64,000 bases of DNA from Planosporangium flavigriseum (GCF_011947225.1 NZ_JAATVW010000010.1:1-64000), one strand, 5' to 3'; numbered from the stretch's first letter, positions 32,689 through 42,458 are shown. Numbers and translations are program-made. Notes: generated from the letters alone by a model not told the origin.

Positions 32689-35600
32689 ATGCAGATACGT
32701 AAGTACCTGGCGGTCGGGGCGGTCCTGTCCGCCGTGCTCGCGCTCGCTCCGGGGCAGGCCGGCGCGGTCGTCGAACCGGTCCCGGGCTCGGCCGGCGAGG
32801 CGGCAACCGACGTGCGCCGCACCGCGGCAGTCGTCCAGCCAACCCAGACCCAGCTCGACGCCGTCCGCGACCTGGTCCGGGCGGCCGGGGCCGGCGCCCG
32901 GGTGACCTGGGAATCCCGCTTCGGCACCCCGCGGACCATCCGGAAGGACGCCGGCTGGCTCACCGGCCCGCGCACGGGAGATCCGGTGACGGTGGCCCGG
33001 TCGTTCATCGACGACAATCGGGACGTCTTCGGACTCTCCGCGTCGGACGTCGCGGCGCTCACCGTCGTCCGCAACCACGAACTCGTCGGGACCGGCACCC
33101 GCGTCATCAACTTCGCACAGACCTACGCCGGGCTGCCCGCCGTCCGCGGCGGACACCTCGGGATCGCGGTCACCAGCGACGGCAGGATCCTCTCGTACGC
33201 CGGCGACTCCGCGCGGGGCGGCAAGCTCCTCGCCACCCACCAGCTCGCCGCTGGACAGGCGCTGGAGAAGGTCTCCGGCAAGCTTGCGCCGGCGGTGAGC
33301 TACACCGCCCAGGCTGCGGGGGAGCGGGCCGGCTTCCAGGTCTTCGCCAAGGGTCCGTTCGCCGGCGACTCGTACGTCCAGAAGGCCGCGTTCCCGGTGC
33401 GTGACGGCGCCCGTCCGGCGTACCGCGTGCTCTTCGTCAAGGGTCTCGACGAGGCGTGGGACACGGTGGTCGACGCCGAGACGGGCGAGACGCTCTACCA
33501 GGCCTCGCTCGTCGAGCACGAGGCCGAGGGCACCGTCTACGAGAATTACCCCGGCGCCCCCGCCGGCGGCACCCCGGTGATCAAGCCCTTCGGCCCGACC
33601 GCACAGTCCCCGTCGGGCTACGTCGACCCGACCGGGCTGGCCGGCCTCCCCGGCCCGACGACCCTGGGCAACAATGCCAACACGTACGCCAACTACTCGA
33701 ACTTCCTGGTCCCCGCCGACCAGGGGCCGCGCCCGGTCAGCCCGACCGGCCAGTTCAACTACGCGTACGGCGCCAACTGGGCGCGTACCAAGGGCCAGAC
33801 GACACCGCCGAGCTACGCGCTCGACCTCGACCCGGCGGCGACGAACCTGTTCTGGAACCACAACCGTATCCACGACGAGCTCTACTCGTACGGTTTCACC
33901 GAGACGGCGGGTAACTTCCAGGTCAACAATGGCAGCAACGGCGGCCAGGGCGGGGACCCGGTCCTCGGGCTCGTGCACGCCGGGGCGGTGAGCGGCGGCG
34001 CGCCGACGTACACCGGGCGCGACAACGCATACATGCTCACGCTCCCCGACGGCATCCCGCCGTGGAGCGGCATGTTCCTCTGGGAGCCGATCAACGACAG
34101 CTTCGAGGGCCCGTACTCCGACGGCAACTTCGACGCCTCAGTGATCGAGCACGAGTACGCGCACGGCCTGTCCAACCGGTACGTCAGCGGTGAAGACAAC
34201 GCCCTCAACACCCACCAGTCCGGCTCGATGGGTGAGGGCTGGGGCGACTGGTATGCGCTGAACTACCTGTACCGCAACGGCCTGGCCAAGACCGCCGTGG
34301 TGGGCCAGCACGTCACCGGCAACGCCGAGCGCGGCATCCGCAACTGGGACTACGACGCCAACCCGACGACCTTCGGCGACGTCGGGTACGACCTGGGCGG
34401 CGCCGAGGTCCACTCCGACGGCGAGATCTGGACCGCGACGCTGTGGGACCTGCGCAAGGCGCTCGTCGCCCGCTTCGGCGAGGCGGCCGGCGGCGAGATG
34501 GCCGCCCGGATGATCACCGACGCCATGCCGCTGTCGCCGCCGGATCCGTCCTTCGTGGACATGCGTGACGCGATCCGCACCGCGCTGGACAACCGCTACC
34601 ACAGCCGAATGGACTACGACACGGTCGTCGACCTCGTCTACGGCGCCTTCGCCAAGCGCGGCCTCGGCGTGCACGCCAGCACGAAGGGCGGCGAGGACAC
34701 CGACCCGGTGCCGTCGTTCACCCACTCCAACCCCGCCCGCAACGGAACGCTGACCGGGACGGTCGTCAACGCCGCCACGGGTAAGGCGATCCCCGGAGCC
34801 CGGATCATGCTCGGGGTGTTCGAGGCACGCGTCTCGCCGCTCGCGAAATCGTCCGCGACCGGTGGGTTCTCCGCGTCGGTGACTGACGGCACCTACCCGG
34901 TCACTATCGCCGCGCCCGGCTTCGGCGCGCGGACGTTCCCCGGCGTGCAGGTGGCGGCCGGCAAGACGACGTCGCTGCGCTTCTCGCTCGCCCCGAACCT
35001 CGCGTCGACCACCAACGGCGCGACCGTCGTGTCAGCCAGCGCGGACGGCGCGGACAAGATGCTCGACGACACCGAGGCGAGCAGTTGGAAGGCGGCGCCG
35101 CGTACCGGGCAGGCGGTGGTCAAGCTGGCCGCCCCGGCGAACATCTCGTCGGTCCAGGTCAGCGCGTTCGCCTCGGCCCGGTTCGAGGGGCTGCGCGGGT
35201 TCACCCTGCAGACCTCCACCGACGGGGTCAACTGGAAGACGGCGCTGGTGAAGGCCGATGCCTTCGGGTACTCCACGCCCCGCCCGACCGCGCCCGACCT
35301 GCACTACAAGCAGTTCACCCCGGCCACTCCGGTGCAGGCACAGTACATCCGGTTCTGGACCGACAGCGCCCAGGGTGAGACGAAGACCGGCGTGCAGGTT
35401 GCCGAACTGCAGATCTTCGCGCAGAACGTGCACGGCGTCGAGCCGCTGCCGCCGTCGCCGCCGGACGCGCCGGTGACCGATGCCGGGACGATCCTCGCCG
35501 CGAACCCGTCGACCGGCGCGACCGACGACGCGACCGGGGTGACCGCCAACGCGTTCAAGGCGGCGTGCGGAGTGCCGCCCGCTCCGGTGCAGGGTGCGGA

Positions 35601-35850
35601 TGCCTGGGTGACGAAGCTGCCGGACAGCTTCGGTGACGGCCTGCACAAGGTCGAGGTCCGCGGCGGCGGCACCGCCCCGTACGACATCGACGTGTACTTC
35701 TACGACGCGTCGTGCGCGTTGATCGGCAAGGCGGCGTCGTCGGCCGCCGACGAGTCCGGCAATCTGCCGAGCGGTACCCGGTACGTGCTCAGCCAGCTCT
35801 GGTTGGGCGCCGCGGTGCCGATCACGCTCACCGCTACCGACACCCAGTGA
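32689..35850 (+). CDS. Secreted M36 (fungalysin-type) metallopeptidase
   Basis: A 1053-residue exported protease. A signal peptide (MQIRKYLAVGAVLSAVLALAPGQAGA) is followed by an FTP/PepSY-type propeptide (about 30-290). The catalytic domain carries H488-E-Y-A-H492 and Glu516 in MGEGWGDW as the third zinc ligand. Then come a carboxypeptidase-regulatory-like domain (about 685-768), an F5/8 type C discoidin domain (about 778-914) and a C-terminal PPC-like beta domain with two Cys. ATG 32689 follows CAGGAG. Probably degrades extracellular protein while bound to polymers through its C-terminal domains. Followed by a strong terminator. Confidence 0.93.
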   Translation: MQIRKYLAVGAVLSAVLALAPGQAGAVVEPVPGSAGEAATDVRRTAAVVQPTQTQLDAVRDLVRAAGAGARVTWESRFGTPRTIRKDAGWLTGPRTGDPVTVARSFIDDNRDVFGLSASDVAALTVVRNHELVGTGTRVINFAQTYAGLPAVRGGHLGIAVTSDGRILSYAGDSARGGKLLATHQLAAGQALEKVSGKLAPAVSYTAQAAGERAGFQVFAKGPFAGDSYVQKAAFPVRDGARPAYRVLFVKGLDEAWDTVVDAETGETLYQASLVEHEAEGTVYENYPGAPAGGTPVIKPFGPTAQSPSGYVDPTGLAGLPGPTTLGNNANTYANYSNFLVPADQGPRPVSPTGQFNYAYGANWARTKGQTTPPSYALDLDPAATNLFWNHNRIHDELYSYGFTETAGNFQVNNGSNGGQGGDPVLGLVHAGAVSGGAPTYTGRDNAYMLTLPDGIPPWSGMFLWEPINDSFEGPYSDGNFDASVIEHEYAHGLSNRYVSGEDNALNTHQSGSMGEGWGDWYALNYLYRNGLAKTAVVGQHVTGNAERGIRNWDYDANPTTFGDVGYDLGGAEVHSDGEIWTATLWDLRKALVARFGEAAGGEMAARMITDAMPLSPPDPSFVDMRDAIRTALDNRYHSRMDYDTVVDLVYGAFAKRGLGVHASTKGGEDTDPVPSFTHSNPARNGTLTGTVVNAATGKAIPGARIMLGVFEARVSPLAKSSATGGFSASVTDGTYPVTIAAPGFGARTFPGVQVAAGKTTSLRFSLAPNLASTTNGATVVSASADGADKMLDDTEASSWKAAPRTGQAVVKLAAPANISSVQVSAFASARFEGLRGFTLQTSTDGVNWKTALVKADAFGYSTPRPTAPDLHYKQFTPATPVQAQYIRFWTDSAQGETKTGVQVAELQIFAQNVHGVEPLPPSPPDAPVTDAGTILAANPSTGATDDATGVTANAFKAACGVPPAPVQGADAWVTKLPDSFGDGLHKVEVRGGGTAPYDIDVYFYDASCALIGKAASSAADESGNLPSGTRYVLSQLWLGAAVPITLTATDTQ

Positions 35851-35865
35851 TGGTTATCACGCCGT

Positions 35866-35913
35866 AACTGGTGGGGGCGGCTACCGGAGCTCCGGTAGCC
35901 GCCCCCACCAGTT
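35866..35913 (+). terminator. 48-bp perfect palindrome with T-rich tail
   Basis: AACTGGTGGGGGCGGCTACC and its complement form a gap-free 48-base palindrome around GAGCTC, followed by TTGTTTTC. It starts 16 bases after the protease stop. A very stable intrinsic terminator of the M36 protease gene. Confidence 0.9.
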
Positions 35914-36080
35914 TGTTTTCTGCCCTGCTGTCTGCTTTTCGAGACTACGGCAGCCGTGCGGCTGGGTATCTCCTGACTGGATGGAGGAGGAGCCCGCGGC
36001 GTTGTCGGCCTGGCGCTCGCGTACCGTACTCCCTCGCGTACGGCAAATTTGCATCGCGTGCATCAGACCGGGGGGTTTCT

Positions 36081-36872
36081 GTGGACGAGTCGCATGAACA
36101 GGGCAGTGCTGCGGCCGGTGTCCGCAGCGTGACGCGGGCACTGCAGATCCTGTCCCGGCTGACCGACGAGCGGACCGTGATCACGCTGCGGGAACTCCAG
36201 GACGAGACCGGGCTGGCGCGGACCACGCTCATCCGGCTGGTGGCCACCCTGGAGGACCACGGGCTGCTGTGGGCCGTGGGCGGCAACCGGTACGCCCCCG
36301 GCCCGGGCCTGCTGCGCTGGGCACGGCTCGCGAGTAGTTCCTGGGAGCTGCCGCTGGAGTCGCGGCGAGCCCTCCGCGCGCTGGTCGAGACGGCCCAGGA
36401 GTCCGCGAGCGTCTGGGTGCGGCAGGGGGTGCGTCGGGTCTGCGTGGCCCAGGAGGAGAGTCTCCACGCGTTGCGCACCGTGGTGCGGGTCGGTCACGAC
36501 GGGCCGTTATGGGCCGGGCCGACCGCCCGCGTCCTCATCCGCGATCTACCCGACGACGACCTCGCGAAGATCGCGGCGGAGACGCCGGACGGCGCGGGGA
36601 GGCTGCCCCTGATGCGACAGTGGCAGGCGGAGGTGCGCGAGCAGGGCTACGCAGTGAGTCACGGGGAGCGCGAAGACGCGCTGTCGGTGATCGCGGTGCC
36701 CCTTGTCGACAAGGACGGCGCGGTGACGGCCGCGCTCACGCTGGCCGGACCCACGGGGCGGTTCGGTGACGAGCGGCTCGAGCGGTACCTGTCGGCGATC
36801 CGGGAGGCGGCCGAGGTGATCAGCGCCAGTGGGTTCATGCGCCTCGGCGCGTCTACTCCTTCGCCGCGTTGA
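36081..36872 (+). CDS. IclR-family transcriptional regulator
   Basis: A 263-residue regulator. N-terminal winged HTH (VRSVTRALQILSRLTDERTV, LRELQDETGLARTTLIRLVA) and C-terminal IclR effector domain (ARLASSSWELPLESRRALRA, GYAVSHGEREDALSVIAVPL). GTG 36081 follows GGGGGG; the upstream open frame crosses the terminator and is not coding. The last 20 bases overlap the convergent extradiol-like gene. No obvious target operon lies next to it. Confidence 0.88.
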   Translation: MDESHEQGSAAAGVRSVTRALQILSRLTDERTVITLRELQDETGLARTTLIRLVATLEDHGLLWAVGGNRYAPGPGLLRWARLASSSWELPLESRRALRALVETAQESASVWVRQGVRRVCVAQEESLHALRTVVRVGHDGPLWAGPTARVLIRDLPDDDLAKIAAETPDGAGRLPLMRQWQAEVREQGYAVSHGEREDALSVIAVPLVDKDGAVTAALTLAGPTGRFGDERLERYLSAIREAAEVISASGFMRLGASTPSPR

Positions 36873-37542
36873 TAGCAGCTACCAGGTAACCCACGCCGAA
36901 CGGAGCGTCGGCGTAGCGGACCTTCGTACTCACCTGGCGGTCGCCGAACGCGCCGGCGAGTATCTGGAGCGCGGGCCACCCCGTCGCCATCAGTTCACGG
37001 GCGAGGTCGCGGTCCAGCGCGTGGAGCGCGGCCAGATCGGCGTCGGAGATCGCGCGTTGGATCTCCGCGTCGAATGGAGTGGCGCGTTCGTCGAGGTACC
37101 CCGGCGCCTTCAGCGTGCGGCGCGCCGTTCCGTCGGCCATGACGAGCAGGCCGACCCGCGGCGCGGAGCGGCTGATCTCCGCCGCGAGGTCGAGGCACCC
37201 CGACAGCGGTTCGTCGTACCCCACCGATCGCAGCAGGCGTGGACCGGCGTAACCGTTCTCGTCGAGCAGCAGCGCGCCCAGGCCGACCGCGAGCGGGGCC
37301 GGGTGGGTGACGTCGGATCGGGCCAACCCGCCGTAGGCGGACAGGTTCGCTTTCGCGTCCTCCGGCCAGGTCTCGGTACGATCCGCGGCCCCGACCACCG
37401 CGATCAGGTCGGGGGCGCTCGCGACCAGCGTCGCCACCGCGGCCGAGCACGCTTCGCGCAACTGCGCGGCAGCGGGGTCCGACCCGGAGAGCTCGGCGGC
37501 GAGCAGCGGCGGGCTCGGGCACAGGACAGCAGAAACGATCAT
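36853..37542 (-). CDS. Class III extradiol dioxygenase-like protein
   Basis: A 229-residue protein of the LigB-like superfamily seen widely in actinomycetes. The start MIVSAVLCPSPPLLAAELSG and segments DLIAVVGAADRTETWP, HPAPLAVGLGALLLDENGY and GLLVMADGTARRTLKAPGYL match this group. The usual double-His iron site of true extradiol dioxygenases is not evident, so catalysis is doubtful. ATG 37542 lies 23 bases after the folP2 stop in the same direction, suggesting a gpgS-folP2-this operon. Function unknown. Confidence 0.75.
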   Translation of the reverse strand: MIVSAVLCPSPPLLAAELSGSDPAAAQLREACSAAVATLVASAPDLIAVVGAADRTETWPEDAKANLSAYGGLARSDVTHPAPLAVGLGALLLDENGYAGPRLLRSVGYDEPLSGCLDLAAEISRSAPRVGLLVMADGTARRTLKAPGYLDERATPFDAEIQRAISDADLAALHALDRDLARELMATGWPALQILAGAFGDRQVSTKVRYADAPFGVGYLVAAINAAKE

Positions 37543-37565
37543 CGGTTCAGACTCCGTTGCTCCGG

Positions 37566-38453
37566 TCACGCCAGGCCGCGGACGGTGCGGGCCGGCGGGA
37601 TCTCCCGACGGATGGCCGAGACCATCCTCAACGCCTGCCGGGTCTCCCGGACCTGGTGGACCCGGAACACCCGCGCGCCCAGCCAGGCGGAGACGGCGGT
37701 CGTGGCCAGCGTGCCCGCGAGGCGGTCGGTCAGCGGGGCGTCGAGCGTCTCCCCGACGAAATCCTTGTTGGACAGCGAGACGAGGACCGGCCAGTTCGTC
37801 GCCACCATCTCGTCGAGCCGACGCGTGATCTCCAGGGAGTGCCACGTGTTCTTGCCGAAGTCGTGGGCCGGGTCGATCAGGATGCGGGCCGGGTCGACGC
37901 CCACGTCGGCGGCGCGCCGCGCCAGGGCGAGCGTCCGGTCGAGCACATCGGCCATCACGTCGTCGTAGGCCACCCGGAAGGGGCGGGTTCGGGGCGGTAC
38001 GCCACCGGCGTGGGCACAGATCAACGCGGCGTCGTACTCGGCGGCCACCTCGGCCAGTCGTTCGTCCCAGCCGCCCCAGGTGTCGTTGAGCAGGTCCGCG
38101 CCCACGGCGCAGACCTCGCGGGCGACCTCGTGCCGCCAGGTGTCCACGCTGATGACGATGTCGGGGTACGCCTCCCGGACGGCCGCCACGAACGGCACGG
38201 TCCGCCGGATCTCCTCGGCGACGTCGACCTCGCTACCCGGCGCGGCGGGGACACCGCCGATGTCGATGATGTCGGCGCCTTCCTCGACGACCGCGTGTAC
38301 GCGCTCCATGGCGGCGTCCTCGTGCCACGTCGCGCCCCGGTCGTAGAAGGAGTCCGGCGTCCGGTTGACGATGGCCATGACGAGACGGCGGTGGACGTCG
38401 AACGACTGCCGGCCGAGCCGAAGGGGCCCCGCCTCGCGGGGTTCACCAGTCAC
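37566..38453 (-). CDS. folP2: Dihydropteroate synthase homologue FolP2
   Basis: A 295-residue TIM-barrel protein of the pterin-binding family. VMAIVNRTPDSFYDRG, DIIDIGGVPAAPG, ISVDTWRHEVAREV, LLNDTWGG and LIDPAHDFGKNTWHSLEI follow the DHPS fold. The variant motifs, the C-terminus RTVRGLA and the position next to gpgS match mycobacterial FolP2 (Rv1207), which differs from the folate enzyme FolP1. Its true role is unresolved. GTG 38453 overlaps the gpgS stop (GTGA) and has GGGGAGG upstream. Confidence 0.88.
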   Translation of the reverse strand: MTGEPREAGPLRLGRQSFDVHRRLVMAIVNRTPDSFYDRGATWHEDAAMERVHAVVEEGADIIDIGGVPAAPGSEVDVAEEIRRTVPFVAAVREAYPDIVISVDTWRHEVAREVCAVGADLLNDTWGGWDERLAEVAAEYDAALICAHAGGVPPRTRPFRVAYDDVMADVLDRTLALARRAADVGVDPARILIDPAHDFGKNTWHSLEITRRLDEMVATNWPVLVSLSNKDFVGETLDAPLTDRLAGTLATTAVSAWLGARVFRVHQVRETRQALRMVSAIRREIPPARTVRGLA

Positions 38454-39391
38454 GCGGACCTCCCCTGGACAGTCGCAGCCGGCGGGCGCTCGTGGGTGGG
38501 CACCGGCCGGATGTTCGCGCGTACCCAGTCCCCATCCTGCAGAAACTGCTGCAGTTCCGCTGATCCGACGGGGGAGGCCCGCCTGGCGTCCGCGACGACC
38601 AGCAACTCGGCCGCCGTCACCGCGAGATCCCGGTCGGTACGGTGCCGGTGGGCCCGCGCGCCGAGATGAACCTGCGCGATCGAGTCGAGGCCGTGCCGGG
38701 TAGCGGTGTCCACGAGCGTGGAAAGCTCGACGCCGTAGCCGACCGGGATGCTCAGCGACTCCATCAGTTCGCGCCGGATCGCCCATTCCCCGGCGAGCGG
38801 CTGGACGACCCCGGCCAGTTCGGGCCAGTACAGGCTCAGCAGCGGGCGCGCCACGAGTTCCGTCACCCGGCCGCCGTCCGGTGAGGTGGAGCCGTCGTTC
38901 TCGGTGCGGAGCCGGGTGTAGGCGGCCCGGACCAGGAGCGTGTCCGGGTCGGCCAGCAGCGGTCCGAGCAGGCCGGTGACGAAGTGCGGCCCCCAGTCCG
39001 TGAGGTCCGCGTCGACGAAGACCAGCAGGTCACCGCTGGTGACGAAGAGTGATTTCCAGAGCGCTTCACCCTTGCCCGGATAGGCGCCGTGCTCAGGGGT
39101 GATGTCGCTCGCCCGGTACACGGTGGCGCCGGCTCGCTCGGCGACGGCCGCCGTGGCGTCGCGTGAGTCCGAATCGATGACGACAAGCTCGTCGAGGAGG
39201 GGCGCGTCTTTCACGAAGGCCGTACGCAGCCCGGCGACAATGTCCGAAATCGTGTCCGCTTCATCACGGGCGGGAATGACGAGGCTGATGCGTGAATCCT
39301 GGCGGAACTTGTCTTCAAGCAATCGGTCCAGCGGCCAGTCCTTCCAGCTTGAACTGCGCTCGCGAAACCACGTCAATGCCCGTTCATGCAC
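38450..39391 (-). CDS. gpgS: Glucosyl-3-phosphoglycerate synthase
   Basis: A 313-residue GT81-family glycosyltransferase. Motifs: SLVIPARDEADTISDIVAGL, VVIDSDSRDATAAVAERAG, PGKGEALWKSL and the metal-binding DADLTDW, then PLAGEWAIRRELMESL and GYGVELSTLVDT. It transfers glucose from an NDP-glucose to 3-phosphoglycerate, the first step to glucosylglycerate and, in mycobacteria, methylglucose lipopolysaccharide. Overlap with folP2 reproduces the Rv1208-Rv1207 gene order. ATG 39391 opens the operon. Confidence 0.92.
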   Translation of the reverse strand: MHERALTWFRERSSSWKDWPLDRLLEDKFRQDSRISLVIPARDEADTISDIVAGLRTAFVKDAPLLDELVVIDSDSRDATAAVAERAGATVYRASDITPEHGAYPGKGEALWKSLFVTSGDLLVFVDADLTDWGPHFVTGLLGPLLADPDTLLVRAAYTRLRTENDGSTSPDGGRVTELVARPLLSLYWPELAGVVQPLAGEWAIRRELMESLSIPVGYGVELSTLVDTATRHGLDSIAQVHLGARAHRHRTDRDLAVTAAELLVVADARRASPVGSAELQQFLQDGDWVRANIRPVPTHERPPAATVQGRSA

Positions 39392-39573
39392 CTGTTTAGT
39401 CCTCGCAATTGTTCGACGGCATCACCGCCATCAGCCGCCACCGCCGACAACGCCCGACCTCAACTTTGCCATGATCGCTGAAGCGAGGGGCGGTGCGGCC
39501 GCCGGCTCCGTCCGGGGTGATCCCGCAGGACCGAGGATCACCTCAGCCCCGACAACCCTATCCAGATGCGGCT

Positions 39574-39608
39574 GCGCCGCTGTCGCCAGTGAGCGGCGAC
39601 AGCGGCGC
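39574..39608 (-). terminator. 14-bp stem hairpin downstream of purine permease
   Basis: GCGCCGCTGTCGCC and its exact complement flank a 7-base loop (AGTGAGC), 16 bases beyond the permease stop at 39625. No T-run, as is common in actinomycetes. A second inverted repeat GGTGATCC/GGATCACC precedes it at about 39518-39544. Confidence 0.75.
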
Positions 39609-39624
39609 GGGGACGGGTGCACCG

Positions 39625-41112
39625 TCAGCTGATACCGGTGACGGCCTTCACCACGTTGATCCCGAAGTAGAGCAGGAACGCGGCCGACACCGCCCACATC
39701 AGCGGGTGGATCTGCCGGGCCTTGCCCTGCGCGGCCCGGATCACGACCCAGCTGACGAAGCCCGCGCCGATGCCGTCGGTGATCGAGTACGTGAACGGCA
39801 TCATGACCATGGTCAGGAACGCCGGGATCGCGACCCCCAGATCCTTGAAGTCGATGTCGCGCACCTGGGCGATCATCATCGCGCCCACGATGACCAGCGC
39901 CGGGGCTGCCGCCTCGCTCGGCACCAGGGACACCAGCGGGGTCAGCAGCAGTGCGCCGAGGAACAGCACCCCGGTGACGACGCTGGCCAGACCGGTACGG
40001 GCGCCGTCCCCGATGCCGGAGGAGGACTCCACGTACGTCGTCGCCGACGACGCGTTGGTGATGCCGCCGCCGACCGCGGCGACACCGTCGACGAACAGCA
40101 CCCGCCCCAGCCGGGGCATGTCGTTGCCGTCCTTCGTGGCCAGGCCGGCCTGCTTGGCCAGGCCGACGGTCGTGCCCATGACGTCGAAGAAGTCGGTGAG
40201 CACGAGCGTGAAGACCAGCAGCAGGGCGGTGACCACGCCGACGTTCGCGAACGCCGTGAACGAGATGTTGCCGACCAGGTGCAGGTCCGGCCCCTTGAAC
40301 AGGGGGTCCGGCAACGCCGGCACGTTGAGGCGCCAGCCGTCGGGGTTGGGCTTGCCGTCGACGAATGCCGCCCCCGGCTTCGCGATCTTGTCGACGATCA
40401 CCGCGAGGACCGTGGACACGACGATGCCGATCAGGATGCCACCCCGGACCTTGCGGGCGACCAGGATGCCGGTCAGCAGCAGACCGAAGACGAAGACGAC
40501 CGTCGGCCAGCCGTGGAGGCTGGTGTCGCTGCCGAGCTGGACGGGCGGCCCGCTCGCGGCCCCGGTCCCACGGACGAACCCGGCGTCGACGAAGCCGATC
40601 AGCGCGATGAACAGGCCGATGCCGGCGGCGATCGCCGCCTTGAGCTCGGCCGGGATCGCCCGGAAGACGGCCGTCCGGAACCCGGTGAGCACCAGGACGG
40701 TGATGATCAGGCCCTCGATCACGACGAGGCCCATCGCCTCCGCCCAGGACATCTTCGATGCGACGCTGAACGCGACGATGGCGTTGAGGCCGAGCCCGGT
40801 GGCCAGGGCGAACGGCACCCGGCCGATGATGCCCATCATGATGGTGAGGACGGCGGCGAGCAGCGCGGTGACGCTGGCGACCGGGTGGATGCCGAGGAGT
40901 TCGCCGTTCTTGTCCGGCGCCGTGCCGATCATCAGCGGGTTGAGCACGACGATGTAGGACATCGTGGCGAACGTGGTCAGGCCACCGATGATCTCGCGCT
41001 TGACCGTCGAACCCCGCTGGGTGATCTCGAAGAAGCGGTCCAGCGCGCTCCGGCCCGAGGTGGACTCGGTGTTACCTGCAGGGGGTAGGGGATCTTGCGT
41101 AGTCACGCTCAC
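39625..41112 (-). CDS. NCS2 (AzgA-like) purine permease
   Basis: A 495-residue membrane transporter with about 12-14 helices. REIIGGLTTFATMSYIVVLNP near the start, ATGLGLNAIVAFSVA, GIGLFIALIGFVDAGF and TTYVESSSGIGDGARTGLAS are hallmarks of the AzgA branch of NCS2 proteins, which import hypoxanthine, guanine or adenine with protons. GTG 41112 has GGAG upstream. Stands alone between gpgS and the VanX-like gene. Confidence 0.92.
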   Translation of the reverse strand: MSVTTQDPLPPAGNTESTSGRSALDRFFEITQRGSTVKREIIGGLTTFATMSYIVVLNPLMIGTAPDKNGELLGIHPVASVTALLAAVLTIMMGIIGRVPFALATGLGLNAIVAFSVASKMSWAEAMGLVVIEGLIITVLVLTGFRTAVFRAIPAELKAAIAAGIGLFIALIGFVDAGFVRGTGAASGPPVQLGSDTSLHGWPTVVFVFGLLLTGILVARKVRGGILIGIVVSTVLAVIVDKIAKPGAAFVDGKPNPDGWRLNVPALPDPLFKGPDLHLVGNISFTAFANVGVVTALLLVFTLVLTDFFDVMGTTVGLAKQAGLATKDGNDMPRLGRVLFVDGVAAVGGGITNASSATTYVESSSGIGDGARTGLASVVTGVLFLGALLLTPLVSLVPSEAAAPALVIVGAMMIAQVRDIDFKDLGVAIPAFLTMVMMPFTYSITDGIGAGFVSWVVIRAAQGKARQIHPLMWAVSAAFLLYFGINVVKAVTGIS

Positions 41113-41430
41113 GGCGTGGCTCCATTCCGGGTTGGCCCGCCGGTTGTGGCCGGACGGGCGGGTGGGAGGGAGGCAGCCGTCCCGAGGCGGTTAGCCCGGA
41201 GAACGTCGGAACGGCAACGCCGCACGGGGTCCCGTACGGCGTGTGCGGAGCCCCCGTGGTCCGGGCGACTCCGCAGGCACCACCTTAGCTGCGCCGAGTG
41301 CATGCTCCGCCTGCTCAGGCGGGGTGAGGCAGCGGTGATCTTACTAACTGTCCCCTCCGGGGACGTGCCGTGTCCCACGGCTGGACCCTCGGCGTTGGCC
41401 GGATGGAGGAGGCTGCGGTCCGTGACCCGC
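41113..41430. other. Intergenic leader region of the purine permease
   Basis: No gene. It contains short GC hairpins such as CCGCCT-N4-AGGCGG (about 41307-41322). As the 5' side of a purine permease it could hold a regulatory leader, but I see no purine or guanine-riboswitch core. Confidence 0.5.
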
Positions 41431-42378
41431 TCAGCTGACCGCGCCGCGAGCCACCGGGAAATCGAAGTACTTGCGCGGGTACGGCTCCTGGGTGAGCGAG
41501 TAGTGCCACCACTCGGAGGAGTAGTTCTTGAAGCCGGCGTCCTGCATCAGTTGTTTGAGCAGTAGCCGGTGCTCCATCGCCGGGCCGGTGATGCGGGGAT
41601 CGAGCGTGTGGGCCAGCGAGTCGAAGCAGTCGAAGCCGGTACCCATGTCGGCGCTGTTGTCCGGGAAGCGCTGGTCAGCCGGTGCCGAGCAGGGCAGTAG
41701 CTGCTCGCCGTCGACGTACGGGCGTTGGGTGTGCGCCGGCAGGGCGACCAGGGTGAGGTCAATCGTACTGCCGCTGCTGTGCGTGGTCGGTCCGGCGATG
41801 TACCCCTGGTTGAACAGCTCTGACTTGTCCAGCTTCGGATAGAACTCCGCCTTCGTCTTCTGCTCGTCGAAGCGTCTCGACCAGCGCACGAAGTCGTCGA
41901 CCGCCCGCTGCGGGCGGTAGCAGTCGTAGACCTTGACGCCGTATCCGTGGGCGCGGGCGGCGGTCTGCACTCGGTGCAGCGCCTCGGCCGCCTGGCGGGT
42001 GAGGATGCACAGCGGCTCGACGTAGCCGTCGATCGGCCGGCCGACGAAGTTGTGGTCGGTGGCGTAGCGGATGTCCTGCATGATCGTGGGGTCCACGTCC
42101 GACAGGGCGACGAACCCGGCCGGGGCGTGCTCGCCGGGGCCCGCACCGGCGGTGGCCGACGGGGGAGCGGCGGGGGTGGACGGGCTGGTGGCCGGCGCTG
42201 AGACGGTCGGGCTCGCGGTGCGCGTGGACCAGGTTGCCGCCGGCTTACTCGTCGGTCCGCCGCAGGCGGTCAACGACATCCAGGTCACGAGCGCGGCCCC
42301 GAGGAGGGTGGCGCGGCTTCGCCGAGAAGACCTCTCAGTACGGTGGGCGCGACTCCGGGGGCGCGGAAAGACCGACAT
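41431..42378 (-). CDS. VanX-like D-Ala-D-Ala dipeptidase lipoprotein
   Basis: A 315-residue M15D-family peptidase. Basic N-terminus and lipobox SLTAC give a lipoprotein, followed by a Thr/Ser/Pro linker of about 45 residues. Catalytic region: DIRYATDHNFVGRPIDGY, VYDCYRPQRAVDDF, then the zinc-binding THSSGSTIDLTL (His near 199, Asp near 206) and EWWHYS (Glu289, His292). Members cut D-Ala-D-Ala or other wall dipeptides. No vanR/S/H/A genes are nearby, so wall turnover rather than vancomycin resistance is likely. Confidence 0.88.
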   Translation of the reverse strand: MSVFPRPRSRAHRTERSSRRSRATLLGAALVTWMSLTACGGPTSKPAATWSTRTASPTVSAPATSPSTPAAPPSATAGAGPGEHAPAGFVALSDVDPTIMQDIRYATDHNFVGRPIDGYVEPLCILTRQAAEALHRVQTAARAHGYGVKVYDCYRPQRAVDDFVRWSRRFDEQKTKAEFYPKLDKSELFNQGYIAGPTTHSSGSTIDLTLVALPAHTQRPYVDGEQLLPCSAPADQRFPDNSADMGTGFDCFDSLAHTLDPRITGPAMEHRLLLKQLMQDAGFKNYSSEWWHYSLTQEPYPRKYFDFPVARGAVS

Positions 42379-42458
42379 GCAGCGTGTCTATCACCACACG
42401 TACGAATGACTGCCATGTCCTTGCTCACCCCGTTGCAGCGCGTCGATGGGCGGCCCAC

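Noticed and set aside
39493-41088. A 531-codon plus-strand frame antisense to the NCS2 permease
   Set aside because: Low-complexity Asp/Arg/Gln/Gly sequence without motifs; the complement is a clear permease.
41431-42378. VanX-like gene as part of a vancomycin-resistance cluster
   Set aside because: It is a lipoprotein with a long linker and there is no vanH, vanA, vanR or vanS gene near it.
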